Counted from the first letter of the stretch, positions 1 through 9,507 are shown. The stretch: 64,000 bases of DNA from Arminella tubonensis (GCF_003240585.1 NZ_PCDP01000076.1:124001-188000), one strand, 5' to 3'. The notes: generated from the sequence alone by a model not told the origin. Made by a program: numbers and translations.

Positions 1-554
1 CCGTTCGAATGGCTGAAAATAGTCACCGGGCGGGAGACGTCGTCAAGAGCATTCGGGGCTTGGCAACCCAATCTAGTGGTAAGATCACGCTGGTCGACGT
101 TAACCGAGTAGTACACGAAGTTGTAGAACTACTTCGTGGCGACATCAGGCGACATTCGGCTGCCATCGAAGTGAATTTGTCGCCTGAACTATCCAAGGTC
201 GCTGGCGACCGAGTTCGACTGCAGCAAGTGGTGTGCAACTTGCTAATGAACGCCCTTGAAGCGCTGGAGGGTGTACCTGTCGACAATCGTAAAATAGTCA
301 TAGGCTCAGCGCCGGAGGGTAATGACGGAAGATTGATTTGGGTGGCGGATAATGGTGTTGGGCTCGGTCTTCTTGATACAGAGAAGCTTTTTGAGGCGAT
401 GTTTACGACCAAAAGAGGAGGCATGGGATTGGGGTTATCTATATGCCGATCGATTGTAGAAGCTCATGGCGGAAGAATCTGGGCGTCGTCCGCTGAAGGC
501 GGGAATGGCGCAATTTTTAGGTTTACGGTACCGAGATCAGAGAATGAAGATTAG
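1..554 (+). CDS. Sensor histidine kinase, C-terminal part (cut by window edge)
   Basis: This is the end of a FixL-like histidine kinase whose N-terminus lies outside the window. The first visible residues (HRAGDVVKSIRGLA) match the second helix of the DHp dimerisation domain seen in rhizobial kinases. A complete HATPase domain follows: N-box QQVVCNLLMNALEAL, G1 box DNGVGLG and G2 box GMGLGL. The ATG at base 9 is internal, because the frame is open to the edge and begins mid-helix. The stop overlaps the start of the next gene by 11 bp, so kinase and regulator are translationally coupled partners. The input signal cannot be told from this fragment. Confidence 0.9.
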   Translation, partial: VRMAENSHRAGDVVKSIRGLATQSSGKITLVDVNRVVHEVVELLRGDIRRHSAAIEVNLSPELSKVAGDRVRLQQVVCNLLMNALEALEGVPVDNRKIVIGSAPEGNDGRLIWVADNGVGLGLLDTEKLFEAMFTTKRGGMGLGLSICRSIVEAHGGRIWASSAEGGNGAIFRFTVPRSENED

Positions 555-1188
555 TCTGTCCGACAGAACGCGTGATCAGACGAAGAATGTCCTTATCGTT
601 GACGATGATGACGATATCCGTGTCGCACTTGAGGTTTTACTTTCGTCATTGGGGTTCAATGTCAACTCCTATCCGACAGTTGAGGAACTCATCGCGAATG
701 CTGATCTGAGCGGACCGGGCTGTCTCGTTCTAGACGTACGGTTACCTGGTCAGAGCGGCATCGCTTTTCAGAACCATCTCTTGAAGATCGGCTGTCAATT
801 GCCGATCATTTTTGTAAGCGGGCATGCTGATATCCCGATGGCAGTTCGCGCCATACAGGCTGGCGCAGTTGAGTTCCTGACAAAGCCGATTCGGCCACAA
901 GATCTAATCGACGCCATTCAGCTAGGCCTACAGCGCGACAGTGAGAGGCGTTCGCGAGACGCAGCAGGCGCTAAAACAATACAGCTATTTGAAAAGCTCA
1001 CTCCGCGAGAAAAGGACGTGATGATGTTGATCGTAGCGGGGCACGGAAACAAACAAGTCGCACACCTTCTCGGCATAAGCGAACCGACTGTGAAGGCTCA
1101 TCGTGGCCAGGTAATGCGGAAGATGTACGTCCAGACCTTGCCAGATCTTGTTCGTCTTGCCGCCGAAGTCGAAGATCTCTCCAAATAG
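544..1188 (+). CDS. FixJ-type response regulator (REC + LuxR HTH)
   Basis: Two-component transcription factor. The receiver domain has the acidic cluster VDDDDD near residues 19-24, phosphoacceptor Asp64 in CLVLDVRLPG and the conserved Lys in EFLTKPIRP. A LuxR/FixJ helix-turn-helix begins at LTPREKDVMMLIVAG. I chose ATG 544 because it gives the usual REC start (MKISLSDR...) and an 11-bp overlap with the upstream kinase; an upstream in-frame ATG at 466 would add 26 residues lying inside the kinase gene. It should be phosphorylated by the truncated kinase before it. Target genes are unknown. Confidence 0.9.
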   Translation: MKISLSDRTRDQTKNVLIVDDDDDIRVALEVLLSSLGFNVNSYPTVEELIANADLSGPGCLVLDVRLPGQSGIAFQNHLLKIGCQLPIIFVSGHADIPMAVRAIQAGAVEFLTKPIRPQDLIDAIQLGLQRDSERRSRDAAGAKTIQLFEKLTPREKDVMMLIVAGHGNKQVAHLLGISEPTVKAHRGQVMRKMYVQTLPDLVRLAAEVEDLSK

Positions 1189-1201
1189 CGACATCGTTTC
1201 T

Positions 1202-1223
1202 ACCCCCGCCAATGGTAGGGGGT
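1202..1223. promoter_or_regulatory. C5/G5 inverted repeat, possible terminator or operator
   Basis: ACCCCC (1202-1207) and GGGGGT (1218-1223) form a perfect 6-bp inverted repeat with a 10-nt spacer, 14 bp after the regulator stop. There is no T-run, so termination is uncertain. A near-identical C-block/G-block palindrome occurs at 16678-16694 ahead of another DHp-related gene. Confidence 0.35.
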
Positions 1224-1269
1224 CGTCCTACAACAGTTCAATAGATAGTTGGGCGGGATTTTCGCAATC

Positions 1270-1500
1270 ATGACCAAGTCGCTTGTCCATGGAAAGTGCG
1301 AATGGCCGGAGTCTGAGGTAGAGGATTCGACGGCTGACCGCCAACTTCGAAATGGAGTAATGAATTTCGCAACATCTAGAGGTCCTGGAATCGATCATAA
1401 TCCGACCATCGTCGACCTGATCAATGCTCTTTTTTCCGGTCTACAAGCCCTACGTCAGAAAGTTGCCTCAGTTTCTCTCGGCGATAAAGCGCATGAATAG
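1270..1500 (+). CDS. Small hypothetical protein
   Basis: About 76 residues if the ATG at 1270 is used; an in-frame TTG at 1249 is an alternative. No domain recognised. The C-terminal half (PTIVDLINALFSGLQALRQK) could form an amphipathic helix. The sequence is hydrophilic, without a signal peptide or membrane segment. It sits between a two-component pair and a membrane/DHp-like gene and may belong to the same regulatory neighbourhood. No clear Shine-Dalgarno was seen, so it could be non-coding. Confidence 0.4.
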   Translation: MTKSLVHGKCEWPESEVEDSTADRQLRNGVMNFATSRGPGIDHNPTIVDLINALFSGLQALRQKVASVSLGDKAHE

Positions 1501-1684
1501 TTCGTTTACCAGTGCGATATGGCTTCGAAAATATTCAAGACAGTCGCTTATTCTACAAGACTGAGACCAGAGGAGATTTACGATGGTTTCGAATGCAAAG
1601 CCTCCCCAGCGGACGTTGCTGGCTAAAAAGCTGATAAAACCTAAATGTGGATGGTCCGCTCGCTAGCGACCCAAGGATCGAACC

Positions 1685-2296
1685 ATGACGTTGGAAGCAA
1701 CCAACCCGGACAGGCAGTCACAATCAACCAAAGCAGGTGTAGTGTCAGGGACCACAGCATTCGTATTGTGTGCAGTAATCTTCGCCGCGGATACCTTTGG
1801 CGTGGTTGGCGGGCCGCTTGCCGGGTTCTACGTTATAGCACTCATCTTAGCTGCGCAGGTTTTGGCCGATCGAAAAATTCTATGGGCGGCTGCAACAGTC
1901 GCGGCCCTAACAATGATTGCGGCAGCGTACAATGACGCATTTTCTTCGATTGCAGGGACTATTCAGATTTCGGCTGCCTTAACTGCAATCGCGGTTACCG
2001 CGGGTCTCGTCGCTAAAAACAATTCGACCGAACCGCGCAGGCCTGTTTCTCATGAAAATTTCAAGTTACCTCGACGTGACACCGACGTTTCGACAGGGAG
2101 TGCAGATCCTCAATCTCCGAGCGAACTCGCTTCGGTCTTGGAGGCTTTGTACATCAGTGCTCACGCAAACGTCCGGTGGCTGGACCGAGCAAATCCGAAT
2201 ATTGAAGCTGCTAAGGCGACCGCTGAGCGACTAGTACGCGACGCCCGCCGCGCTAGCGAGTTGGCGCTGACCGAAGACCAAGGTCCCCACAATTAG
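1685..2296 (+). CDS. Membrane protein with degenerate DHp-like C-terminus
   Basis: 203 residues. The N-terminal half carries about four hydrophobic segments (roughly residues 20-110) resembling the small membrane modules of sensor kinases. After a polar linker, residues ~147-190 contain AHANVRWLDRANPNIEAAK and LVRDARRASEL. These match the helix pair that follows the phospho-His in FixL-like kinases (typically LRWLxRxxPNxxEAR...RDxxRASE). The HE-x-NQPL box that holds the phosphoacceptor His is replaced by SELASVLEAL, and no ATPase domain follows. It is therefore either a decayed kinase or a membrane dimerisation/decoy module. Similar pieces occur at 10276-11235 and 16808-17119. Confidence 0.65.
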   Translation: MTLEATNPDRQSQSTKAGVVSGTTAFVLCAVIFAADTFGVVGGPLAGFYVIALILAAQVLADRKILWAAATVAALTMIAAAYNDAFSSIAGTIQISAALTAIAVTAGLVAKNNSTEPRRPVSHENFKLPRRDTDVSTGSADPQSPSELASVLEALYISAHANVRWLDRANPNIEAAKATAERLVRDARRASELALTEDQGPHN

Positions 2297-2542
2297 TTCT
2301 ACCGTCACGCCATCGCACGCGTTGTGGAATTGGTTCACTGAGGTCGTGGTGACCTGGCCAACACAAGGTCCAGCAAGTCAATACCAAAAACGCAACTATT
2401 TAAGCCAATTACAATGCAATAATACAATCGCTAATCATTGATTTCTCTACATATACTTACGATGGCTACAGCATCTCTTTAACACGAGGTCTTCGGAGTC
2501 TGACCAATAAGATATGCTCAAACATTTCTAGGAGGCATGACT

Positions 2543-3235
2543 ATGGTAAATTCACGCACCGCCCCCGTGGCGTCATTGGGGATCGACCATAGTGGTCTTG
2601 AAATCACCAGGGGATTGGAACAGGATGCCGATCTACGACGACTGCGTCATCTTGGGTTTCGACGTGTAACGCTGCCGGGAGGCACGGAACACCACTCAAT
2701 TGGCCCTTCGTACCTCCATCAACTTGGCTATTGCGCACAAGGGAGCGTGGTTTTCACCGTTTACCGTGATTTTCATCAGCGACAGCACTTCGATTTGAAG
2801 GCGGGAGATCTTTTCTTTTTGCCTGCAGGTTCGCAATTTGTGTTCGAAAATATCTTTTCTGAACAAACGACAATCCTGTTCTGCAGCGCCCGCGACAACT
2901 TCGACATTCTCGACGAAAACCGATACGTGACGCTAGTCGCGTCGCCTGATCGTCCCGATACCGGTCTCTTGCTTCAGGCACGATCGTTGCAGGCATGCGG
3001 GCCAACTGGTCCGAGCCCGGACATAGAGGACGGCGACGAGTCCCATATTGTTCTTTTTTTCGACCCGCCGGGGGCCGAGATTCGAGAGGTCGGTACCATC
3101 GCCGGGCTATTTTCGCATACTGTCGTCGCCCGAGAGTTCGGTCTTAGCGAGATTGAATTGCCACTCCTGGAATTCAGTCTTCACGACGCTCTTGTTATCG
3201 CACCGATCGACCGTGAGGTCCCACTACAAAGTTGA
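2543..3235 (+). CDS. Cupin-domain protein
   Basis: About 230 residues with a cupin-like beta-barrel segment (YLHQLGYCAQGSVVFTVYRD ... HFDLKAGDLFFLPAGSQFVF, roughly residues 55-105) and a second, weaker beta-rich half. The first barrel lacks the classic HxH...E metal site of oxalate decarboxylases, so it may bind a ligand rather than catalyse. ATG 2543 is preferred over 2537 because GGAGG at 2531-2535 is then 7 bp upstream. It precedes the oxalate/formate genes and could be a sensor or accessory for them; that role is inference. Confidence 0.65.
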   Translation: MVNSRTAPVASLGIDHSGLEITRGLEQDADLRRLRHLGFRRVTLPGGTEHHSIGPSYLHQLGYCAQGSVVFTVYRDFHQRQHFDLKAGDLFFLPAGSQFVFENIFSEQTTILFCSARDNFDILDENRYVTLVASPDRPDTGLLLQARSLQACGPTGPSPDIEDGDESHIVLFFDPPGAEIREVGTIAGLFSHTVVAREFGLSEIELPLLEFSLHDALVIAPIDREVPLQS

Positions 3236-3450
3236 AGCTTTCGACGAGTAAATTCGCGACGAATCCGCGACGGCAAAGCCGAAAGCGCGGCAATAGTGTC
3301 GGCCGCGCCGGTCTGTCCAAAAATAGACTCCGAGAAGGCAAAAATAGGCCCTGTCACTGTGTTTTGGCTCACTTCACCCTGCAAACCTCTCAAAACCTCA
3401 ACCGCTTTTAGCTGAGGTCGGCGCAGAGCTTTAGGTATGACACTGATAAG

Positions 3451-5742
3451 TTAAGCGGATTTGCGCACCCGGACCGGAGCTCCTTTATAGGCAGGGGTGC
3501 CCGATTGGGTGTCGTAATCTGACAGCGCTATTACCTTGTTCATTTCGGGGTAATACCCAGCGATCATCCCCATCGGCAAGTCATATTCCACGGCAGTAAA
3601 ACCGCAGACGGAGCGCTCGACGTCGCTGCCTAGTTCAATACCGAGAACGTCGATGCGATCGCCTTCCGCCAAGCCTCGAGAGGCTAGGTCCCCCTTGCTC
3701 ATGAAGATGATATCGCGTCGTCCGAAAACGCCCCGGTACCTATCATCAAGATTATATATCGTCGTGTTGTACTGGCTGTGGCTTCGGAGGGTAGTAAGGA
3801 TGAGGGCATCAGGCGCTGCCATGCGCTGGTCCTCCTCTAGACCCCGAGCAACCAAAAAATTGGCTTTGCCGGTCGCTGTGTGCCATTCGCACCTTGAGGC
3901 TGGTACATCCAACCTAAACCCACCAGGTTTCCTCACCCGTCCATTGAAATCATAAAAGTCAGGAAACACAATTTCGATTTTGTCACGAATCCGATCGTAA
4001 TTGCCAATGAGTTCGTCCCAGTCAATCGCGTATTTGTCCCTCAGGGTTGCCTTCGCTATTGAGGCTATGATGGCGGGTTCTGACATGAGCTTTTCGCTGG
4101 GCGGCTTCAGAAATCCCCGCGATGCATGGACCATCGACATGGAGTCTTCCACGGTAACGGACTGAGGACCAGATTTTTGCAAGTCCTGGTCAGTACGACC
4201 AAGAACAGGCAGGATGATTGTCGTTTTGGCCGTGAGCAAATGCGACCGGTTCGGCTTGGTCGCAAGGTAAACCGCAAGGTCTAGCCTTCGAATGCCTGCA
4301 AACGTTGCATCGGAATCTGACATGGCGACGGCCAAATTGCCGCCGAGGCATATAAGAGCCTTCGACCGGCCATCGATTATCGCCTTGACTGCCTCGACCG
4401 CGTTATGCCCTTTCTTCCCAGACGGACGAAATGCAAATGCCCGTTCCATCCCTTCCAGCAATGCAGCGTTCGGGATCTCGGTGATGCCAACAGTTCTGTC
4501 GCCTTGGACGTTGGAGTGTCCCCTCAGTGGGCAGATCCCCGCGCCTTCGCGCCCCATGTTCCCGCGAAGTAGCAAGAGATTGACAAGCTGCTGTACAATG
4601 TCTGTTCCGACAGAGTGCTGAGTGATGCCCATTCCGTAACAAGCGATAACGTTTTTCGCTTTCAGGTAAGCGTCTGTAGCGATCTCAAGTGCCTGCCGCT
4701 GAAGTCCAGATTTGCGATAGATTTGCGCCCAATCAGTAGCAAGGATATCGGCCTTTAACGCATCTAGGCCAACACAATGAGCCGCGATGAATTCCCGGTC
4801 GAGCACGCCAGTTCCCCCTGCTACTAGGTCAGCTTCGTCGCGTTCGAAGATCAACTTCATCATGCCCTTCAAGGCCGCGAGATCTCCGCCTGCCTTCACC
4901 TGAAGGTACAATGATGCGATAGGCGTAGATGAAATTGTCGCCATTTCAATCGGGTTTTGTGGTGCGGCAAATCGCTCAAGCGCACGTTCTTTCAGCGGAT
5001 TGAAAACAACGATTGGAACCCCACGCTTGGATGCATCATGGAGGGTCGTCATCATTCTGGGATGATTAGTTCCCGGATTATGCCCAACACTCAAGATCAT
5101 GTCGGCATGGTCAAAATCCTTGAGCGTTACGGTCCCCTTTCCAACACCGATTGAAAGTGGCAGTCCAACTGATGTTGCTTCGTGACACATGTTGGAGCAG
5201 TCGGGAAAATTATTTGTACCGAAAGCTCGTACAAACGTCTGATACAGGAATGCAGCTTCGTTTGAAGCTCTTCCCGACGTGTAAAATTCTGCTTGGTCGG
5301 GATCGGGCAGGTTTCGCAGCTCCGCGCCGATGCGATCAAACGCTTCCTGCCATTCAATGGGTACAAATTGGTCGACACCCGCGTCGTAGATCATTGGATG
5401 GGTCAAGCGGCCGGTGTCTTCAAGGCTATAATCGCTCCAAGTCCACAGTTCCGCGACTTTATGCTGCGCAAAAAAGTCTGGGCCCGCCCGCTTTGATGTG
5501 GACTCCCATGTGATCGCCTTGGCACCGTTCTCGCAAAATTCGAATGCGGAGGTATGGTCAGGATCCGGCCATGCACATCCGGGACAATCGAACCCATGGG
5601 GCTGATTTGCCTTCAAAAGGGTAAGCGGACCTTGCAGCACCACTTGCTCGTGCTTAAGGGTCACCGCCACTGCCTTAAGTGCGCCCCAGCCACCGGCTGG
5701 CTCATCATAATTCTCAATACCGTCGGGGCGCTTCTTAGTCAT
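3451..5742 (-). CDS. FdhF/YdeP-like molybdopterin oxidoreductase
   Basis: Large cytoplasmic molybdopterin-dependent oxidoreductase of the formate-dehydrogenase-H-like (YdeP/TIGR01701-type) family. The short N-terminal iron-sulfur motif of this branch is CPGCAWPDP. SNMCHEAT near the middle of the first third places a Cys-His pair where E. coli FdhF has SeCys-His. LRSHSQYNTT and the C-terminal molybdopterin-guanine-dinucleotide-binding region are present. ATG 5742 (MTKKRPDG) has GGAG six bases upstream; an in-frame ATG 18 codons earlier is possible. It is divergent from the oxalate decarboxylase, which fits a role in formate oxidation or acid stress. YdeP relatives are poorly characterised, so the substrate is not certain. 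Confidence 0.85.
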   Translation of the reverse strand: MTKKRPDGIENYDEPAGGWGALKAVAVTLKHEQVVLQGPLTLLKANQPHGFDCPGCAWPDPDHTSAFEFCENGAKAITWESTSKRAGPDFFAQHKVAELWTWSDYSLEDTGRLTHPMIYDAGVDQFVPIEWQEAFDRIGAELRNLPDPDQAEFYTSGRASNEAAFLYQTFVRAFGTNNFPDCSNMCHEATSVGLPLSIGVGKGTVTLKDFDHADMILSVGHNPGTNHPRMMTTLHDASKRGVPIVVFNPLKERALERFAAPQNPIEMATISSTPIASLYLQVKAGGDLAALKGMMKLIFERDEADLVAGGTGVLDREFIAAHCVGLDALKADILATDWAQIYRKSGLQRQALEIATDAYLKAKNVIACYGMGITQHSVGTDIVQQLVNLLLLRGNMGREGAGICPLRGHSNVQGDRTVGITEIPNAALLEGMERAFAFRPSGKKGHNAVEAVKAIIDGRSKALICLGGNLAVAMSDSDATFAGIRRLDLAVYLATKPNRSHLLTAKTTIILPVLGRTDQDLQKSGPQSVTVEDSMSMVHASRGFLKPPSEKLMSEPAIIASIAKATLRDKYAIDWDELIGNYDRIRDKIEIVFPDFYDFNGRVRKPGGFRLDVPASRCEWHTATGKANFLVARGLEEDQRMAAPDALILTTLRSHSQYNTTIYNLDDRYRGVFGRRDIIFMSKGDLASRGLAEGDRIDVLGIELGSDVERSVCGFTAVEYDLPMGMIAGYYPEMNKVIALSDYDTQSGTPAYKGAPVRVRKSA

Positions 5743-5908
5743 CTCATGCTCCACTTTGAAAACGGAGTTCGCAGTAACTTTAGCTATAGAATTCAAATCT
5801 TGACCGCAGAGAGAGTCGTCTCACGGGATTGGCCCTTGAGGCGTGCTGTCATTCGGTTGCGAGTTTAATTATCCGCTCCGCCCCGTATACCATACATAGG
5901 TGTAGGCC

Positions 5909-5938
5909 GACACGTTGGGTGGCTTGCCGCAACGTGTC
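5909..5938. promoter_or_regulatory. 9-bp perfect inverted repeat in divergent promoter region
   Basis: GACACGTTG (5909-5917) and CAACGTGTC (5930-5938) are perfect inverted arms with a 12-nt spacer. They lie between the divergent molybdoenzyme and oxalate decarboxylase genes, followed by AT-rich DNA (about 5990-6110). This suits an operator for a dimeric regulator controlling both genes, although it could also fold as an RNA hairpin. Confidence 0.45.
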
Positions 5939-6196
5939 ATTTGCCGCCCGAAAGCACTTACGTATTGTCTGATGCTATGCAATTTGTCTGAAACCTCTCA
6001 TATTGTCATAAGAATATCTTTTTCAGTAAGAAAGAAAAACTGCCATTTTCAAAAGGTTTCGACAATAAGTTATCAATATATACTGCGAAGGTTGCTTTCG
6101 TTGAGCAGCCTCGATTTAGCAATCACGGATGCTCTCAATTCGGGCTATTCAAACCGCCGAGGCGGTGTCGACACCCTATCAAAGAGGACCATCATC

Positions 6197-7333
6197 ATGA
6201 CCGACCAAGCAAGCATCGAGCCAATTCGAGGAACCCGAGGTGCAGATGATCTCGGCCCAAGAAATCTGGCCCTTGACCTGCAAAATCCCGATGTCTTTCT
6301 ACCACCAGAGACCGATAACGGTTCGATTCCGAACCTGAAGTTTCCATTTGGAATGGCCCATAATCGCCTAGAGGACGGTGGCTGGGCACGCGAGGTGACT
6401 CTTCGCGAGTTTCCCGTTTCCAAGTCGATGGCTGGCGTGAATATGCGGCTTGGACCAGGCGTTGTCCGCGAATTGCACTGGCACAAAGAAGCCGAGTGGG
6501 CCTACATCCTTCAAGGAACCGCGCGACTGAATGTCGTCGATCCGGAGGGCAATCTGTCGATCGACGATCTCAATCCAGGGGACGTTTGGCTTATTCCGGC
6601 TGGAATACCACATGCCATCCAGGGGTTAGGCGAGGGAACCGAGTTTCTTCTGGTATTCGATGACGGCAATTTCTCGGAAAACGAAACGCTACTGATCACG
6701 GAATATATGGCTCACACGCCGCCGAGCGTCCTGGCAAAGAACTTTGGCATCGATAGCTCGCATTTCGCAAACATCCCTAAGGCGGAGAAATACATCTTCC
6801 GCCAGCCGGTACCTCAGCCACTCGAAGTTGTCCGAGGCCAGTTACCATATAGCCCACCGCCGCTTCCATACGTCCTGCAAGCATCCAAGATCGAGCCGAA
6901 AAGCTATTCGGGGGGAACGGTGAAGTCGATCGACTCGCGGAATTTCCCTATGACGACGCTGTCTGCCCTGATCATTGAAATCGAACCGGGAGCAATGCGA
7001 GAGATGCACTGGCACCCAGATGCGGACGAATGGCAGTATTATATCGAAGGCGAGGCACGGATGACTGTGTTCGACGCGACGTCGAAGGCGCGTACGTTCA
7101 ATTACCGAGCCGGTGATGTTGGCTTCGTGCCCAGAACCCTTGGACATTACATTGAAAATACGGGTACCACGCCGGTGAAAGTGATCAATGTCTTCAACAG
7201 CAGGTTCTGCACCGACATTTCGCTCAATCAATGGATGGCACTTACCCCACCGGACCTCATTCGAGGCCACCTGAATCTAGATGACACCGCAATGAGTGCG
7301 CTTCGTCAGAGCCACCAGGCGGTCGTTCGCTAG
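6197..7333 (+). CDS. oxdC: Oxalate decarboxylase (bicupin)
   Basis: Converts oxalate to formate and CO2 using Mn. Two cupin domains are intact. Domain 1 ligands are His94, His96 and Glu100 in HWHKEAEW, with His139 in GIPHAIQ. Domain 2 has His271, His273 and Glu278 in HWHPDADEW and a His in LGHYIEN. The flexible lid SENET (160-164) keeps the Glu (161) that matches Glu162 of Bacillus subtilis OxdC and distinguishes decarboxylases from oxidases. ATG 6197 has GAGG at 6184-6187; the longer open frame upstream is AT-rich promoter DNA. No Sec/Tat signal is visible, so it is probably cytoplasmic. Its product formate can be used by the formate dehydrogenase at 14015-15175. Confidence 0.94.
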   Translation: MTDQASIEPIRGTRGADDLGPRNLALDLQNPDVFLPPETDNGSIPNLKFPFGMAHNRLEDGGWAREVTLREFPVSKSMAGVNMRLGPGVVRELHWHKEAEWAYILQGTARLNVVDPEGNLSIDDLNPGDVWLIPAGIPHAIQGLGEGTEFLLVFDDGNFSENETLLITEYMAHTPPSVLAKNFGIDSSHFANIPKAEKYIFRQPVPQPLEVVRGQLPYSPPPLPYVLQASKIEPKSYSGGTVKSIDSRNFPMTTLSALIIEIEPGAMREMHWHPDADEWQYYIEGEARMTVFDATSKARTFNYRAGDVGFVPRTLGHYIENTGTTPVKVINVFNSRFCTDISLNQWMALTPPDLIRGHLNLDDTAMSALRQSHQAVVR

Positions 7334-7340
7334 CCAAACC

Positions 7341-7368
7341 GCCCGCTGCTGTATCCAAAGCGGCGGGC
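7341..7368 (+). terminator. Hairpin after oxalate decarboxylase
   Basis: GCCCGCTGC (7341-7349) pairs with GCGGCGGGC (7360-7368) in a 9-bp GC-rich stem with one G-T wobble. It starts 8 bp after the stop. The T-run is weak (GTTCC). Confidence 0.6.
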
Positions 7369-7392
7369 GTTCCTCCGCGAGAGCGAAAAATA

Positions 7393-8070
7393 ATGTCCAG
7401 CAATCCCCTAACGACACCCGCCGCACACATTTCGTTCCTCGGAGCAAGGACCACTCTGCTTTTTGCAGGGCTTGCTACAGCATTGGCCGGTTTCCTTGAT
7501 GCCGTCGGATACGCCCAACTGGACCATCTTTACGTGTCATTTATGAGTGGAAACAGCACGCACTTAGGAATGACCTTGGCAGTTGGTGAGTGGGGCCAGA
7601 TGATTCATGCTGGCTACATTATTGGAATTTTTGTGCTCGGCTCATTTGTCGGGACGGTAATTTTCGATGCCGCCCGAAAACCCCTAATTGCATTGCTTGT
7701 CGGCGAAGCTGTGCTGTGTTCCATCGCAATCGGCTTAGCAATCCGCGGCTTTCCAACTGCCGCATTGACCCTTACAGCCCTTATGATGGGAATGCAAAAT
7801 GTCATGCATCAGAATATATCTGGCACGGACGCTGGAAAGGGTTTCATAACCGGCTCACTTTTCGGCCTCGGTCAGTCGCTCGCGCATGCCCTGAGGAAGC
7901 CAGGAGAATTCGCGCATGCGTTCGTCCATGGGACATCTTGGCTCTCGTTCATTTTCGGGGTCATTTGTGGTACCCTTTGCTTCACGCATTGGGGCGTAGT
8001 TTCCTCGCTGGTGATAGCATTTTTTGGTCTGATCTTGATGATCTTGATCTCCCTCAAGCTCACTATCTGA
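7393..8070 (+). CDS. YoaK/DUF1275 family membrane protein
   Basis: 225-residue integral membrane protein with about six hydrophobic segments. The DUF1275 (YoaK) signature is near the N-terminus: GFLDAVGYAQL followed by FMSGNSTHLG in the first loop, with MMGMQNVMHQ in the middle. Family members are small-molecule transporter-like proteins without a settled substrate. It follows oxdC by 60 bp past a hairpin, so it may be read separately. A role in oxalate or formate passage is a tempting inference from position only. Confidence 0.85.
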   Translation: MSSNPLTTPAAHISFLGARTTLLFAGLATALAGFLDAVGYAQLDHLYVSFMSGNSTHLGMTLAVGEWGQMIHAGYIIGIFVLGSFVGTVIFDAARKPLIALLVGEAVLCSIAIGLAIRGFPTAALTLTALMMGMQNVMHQNISGTDAGKGFITGSLFGLGQSLAHALRKPGEFAHAFVHGTSWLSFIFGVICGTLCFTHWGVVSSLVIAFFGLILMILISLKLTI

Positions 8071-8465
8071 CATTGCTACGCGGCTGGCGGGTAGGGTGGT
8101 CGTCTAACTTTAGAGAGAGGCCATGGCCGTAGCAGCTTCGCCATCATTCTCTTGTTGCCGCAACACCTCCCGTAGAAGTGAGTGTTATCCAAGTTGCAGT
8201 TCTTTGCGGGAAGAATGAAACGTCTACGCAATCCTGCGGATGTCAGAAAAGGGCAAACGGGCGAATTCCAAGTTCGCTCTTTCACGCTGGGAACTTGCCG
8301 CATCAAGCCGATATAAACGGAAGAGAACAGTTTCCGCTACCCTCCGACATCGCTAAAAAAGCACCACTTCAACGTCCAAGAACGCGAGGAATCGACAATA
8401 GCAGGGTTCATCTCGCGGTTATGTTTGACACGAGGGCCAAGCCGAAAATCCGGCGTAATTTCGAG

Positions 8466-9455
8466 ATGGAGCCTGTAGTGACCAGTGAATTTTCCCTCCC
8501 CCTTTCTCGGCGTCAGACCCTGATAGCTGGAGCAACCGTTTCGCTTGCCATGGCCGCCCCGGCCTTTGCAGCGAGAGCAAAGCCCACCGATACGTTCAAA
8601 GGAGCGAGCCCTATGGCCGAAGAGTTTGTCACAACAAAAGATGGTGTTGAAATCTATTTCAAGGACTGGGGCCCGCGGGATGCCCAGGTGATCCATTTCC
8701 ATCATGGCTGGCCACTATCCTCCGACGATTGGGATAACCAGATGCTGTTTTTCCTTAGCCACGGCTATCGAGTTGTCGCCCACGACCGTCGCGGTCACGG
8801 TCGTTCCTCTCAGGTGAGTGAGGGTAACGACATGGACCACTACGCAGCAGACGCAAACGCCGTGGTTGAACACCTTGACCTCCGCAACGCTGTTCACATT
8901 GGCCATTCCACCGGCGGTGGCGAGGTGGCCCGATATGTTGCCCGATATGGCCAGCCCCAAGGACGCGTTGCCAAAGCAATCCTTGTTAGCTCCGTGCCCC
9001 CGATAATGGTCAAAACGGAAAGCAACCCAGACGGCACCCCGATCGCGGTTTTCAATGGTTATCGGGAAGCGCTTGCCGCCAATCGTGCACAGTTCTACCT
9101 CGACGTTGCTTCAGGCCCGTTCTATGGCTTCAATCGACCTGGTGCCAAGATTTCGCAGGGCGTGATCGACAATTGGTGGCGTCAGGGGATGGAGGGTGGG
9201 GCCAAGAACCACTACGACGGCATTAAGGCATTCTCCGAGACAGATCAGACAGACGACCTCAAGGCGTTCAGGGTTCCCACGTTGGTAACGCAAGGGACCG
9301 ACGACCAGGTCGTACCGTACAAGGATGCCAGCTTGCTTCAACACAAGCTCATTAAGGATAGCGTCTTGAAGCTCTACGATGGCTATCCCCATGGTATGCT
9401 GACAGTCCATGCGGATGTCATTAATCCGGATCTGCTTGCTTTTATCAAAGGCTGA
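8466..9455 (+). CDS. Exported alpha/beta hydrolase (non-haem chloroperoxidase/esterase type)
   Basis: The N-terminus has a twin-arginine signal (SRRQTLIAGATVSLAMAAP, cleavage probably after PAFA-A), so export by Tat is likely. The mature part is a 270-residue alpha/beta hydrolase close to cofactor-free haloperoxidases and aryl esterases: FHHGWPLSSDDW near the oxyanion hole, nucleophile elbow GHSTGG, acid in GTDDQVVPY and catalytic His in GYPHGM. The start is uncertain: ATG 8466 and ATG 8421 are both in frame and neither has a strong ribosome site. A strong terminator follows. Confidence 0.88.
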   Translation: MEPVVTSEFSLPLSRRQTLIAGATVSLAMAAPAFAARAKPTDTFKGASPMAEEFVTTKDGVEIYFKDWGPRDAQVIHFHHGWPLSSDDWDNQMLFFLSHGYRVVAHDRRGHGRSSQVSEGNDMDHYAADANAVVEHLDLRNAVHIGHSTGGGEVARYVARYGQPQGRVAKAILVSSVPPIMVKTESNPDGTPIAVFNGYREALAANRAQFYLDVASGPFYGFNRPGAKISQGVIDNWWRQGMEGGAKNHYDGIKAFSETDQTDDLKAFRVPTLVTQGTDDQVVPYKDASLLQHKLIKDSVLKLYDGYPHGMLTVHADVINPDLLAFIKG

Positions 9456-9477
9456 TCCGCGGCTACTTAGATGCATC

Positions 9478-9507
9478 AATGCGGCGATCGAGAATGGTCG
9501 CCGCATT
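9478..9507 (+). terminator. Rho-independent terminator
   Basis: AATGCGGCGA (9478-9487) and TCGCCGCATT (9498-9507) form a perfect 10-bp stem with a 10-nt loop, followed by TTC. It lies 22 bp past the hydrolase stop. Confidence 0.85.

Noticed and set aside
5915..6196. N-terminal extension of oxalate decarboxylase by 94 residues
   Set aside because: The extension is AT-rich, unlike the family, and contains the inverted repeat; ATG 6197 has a good ribosome site.
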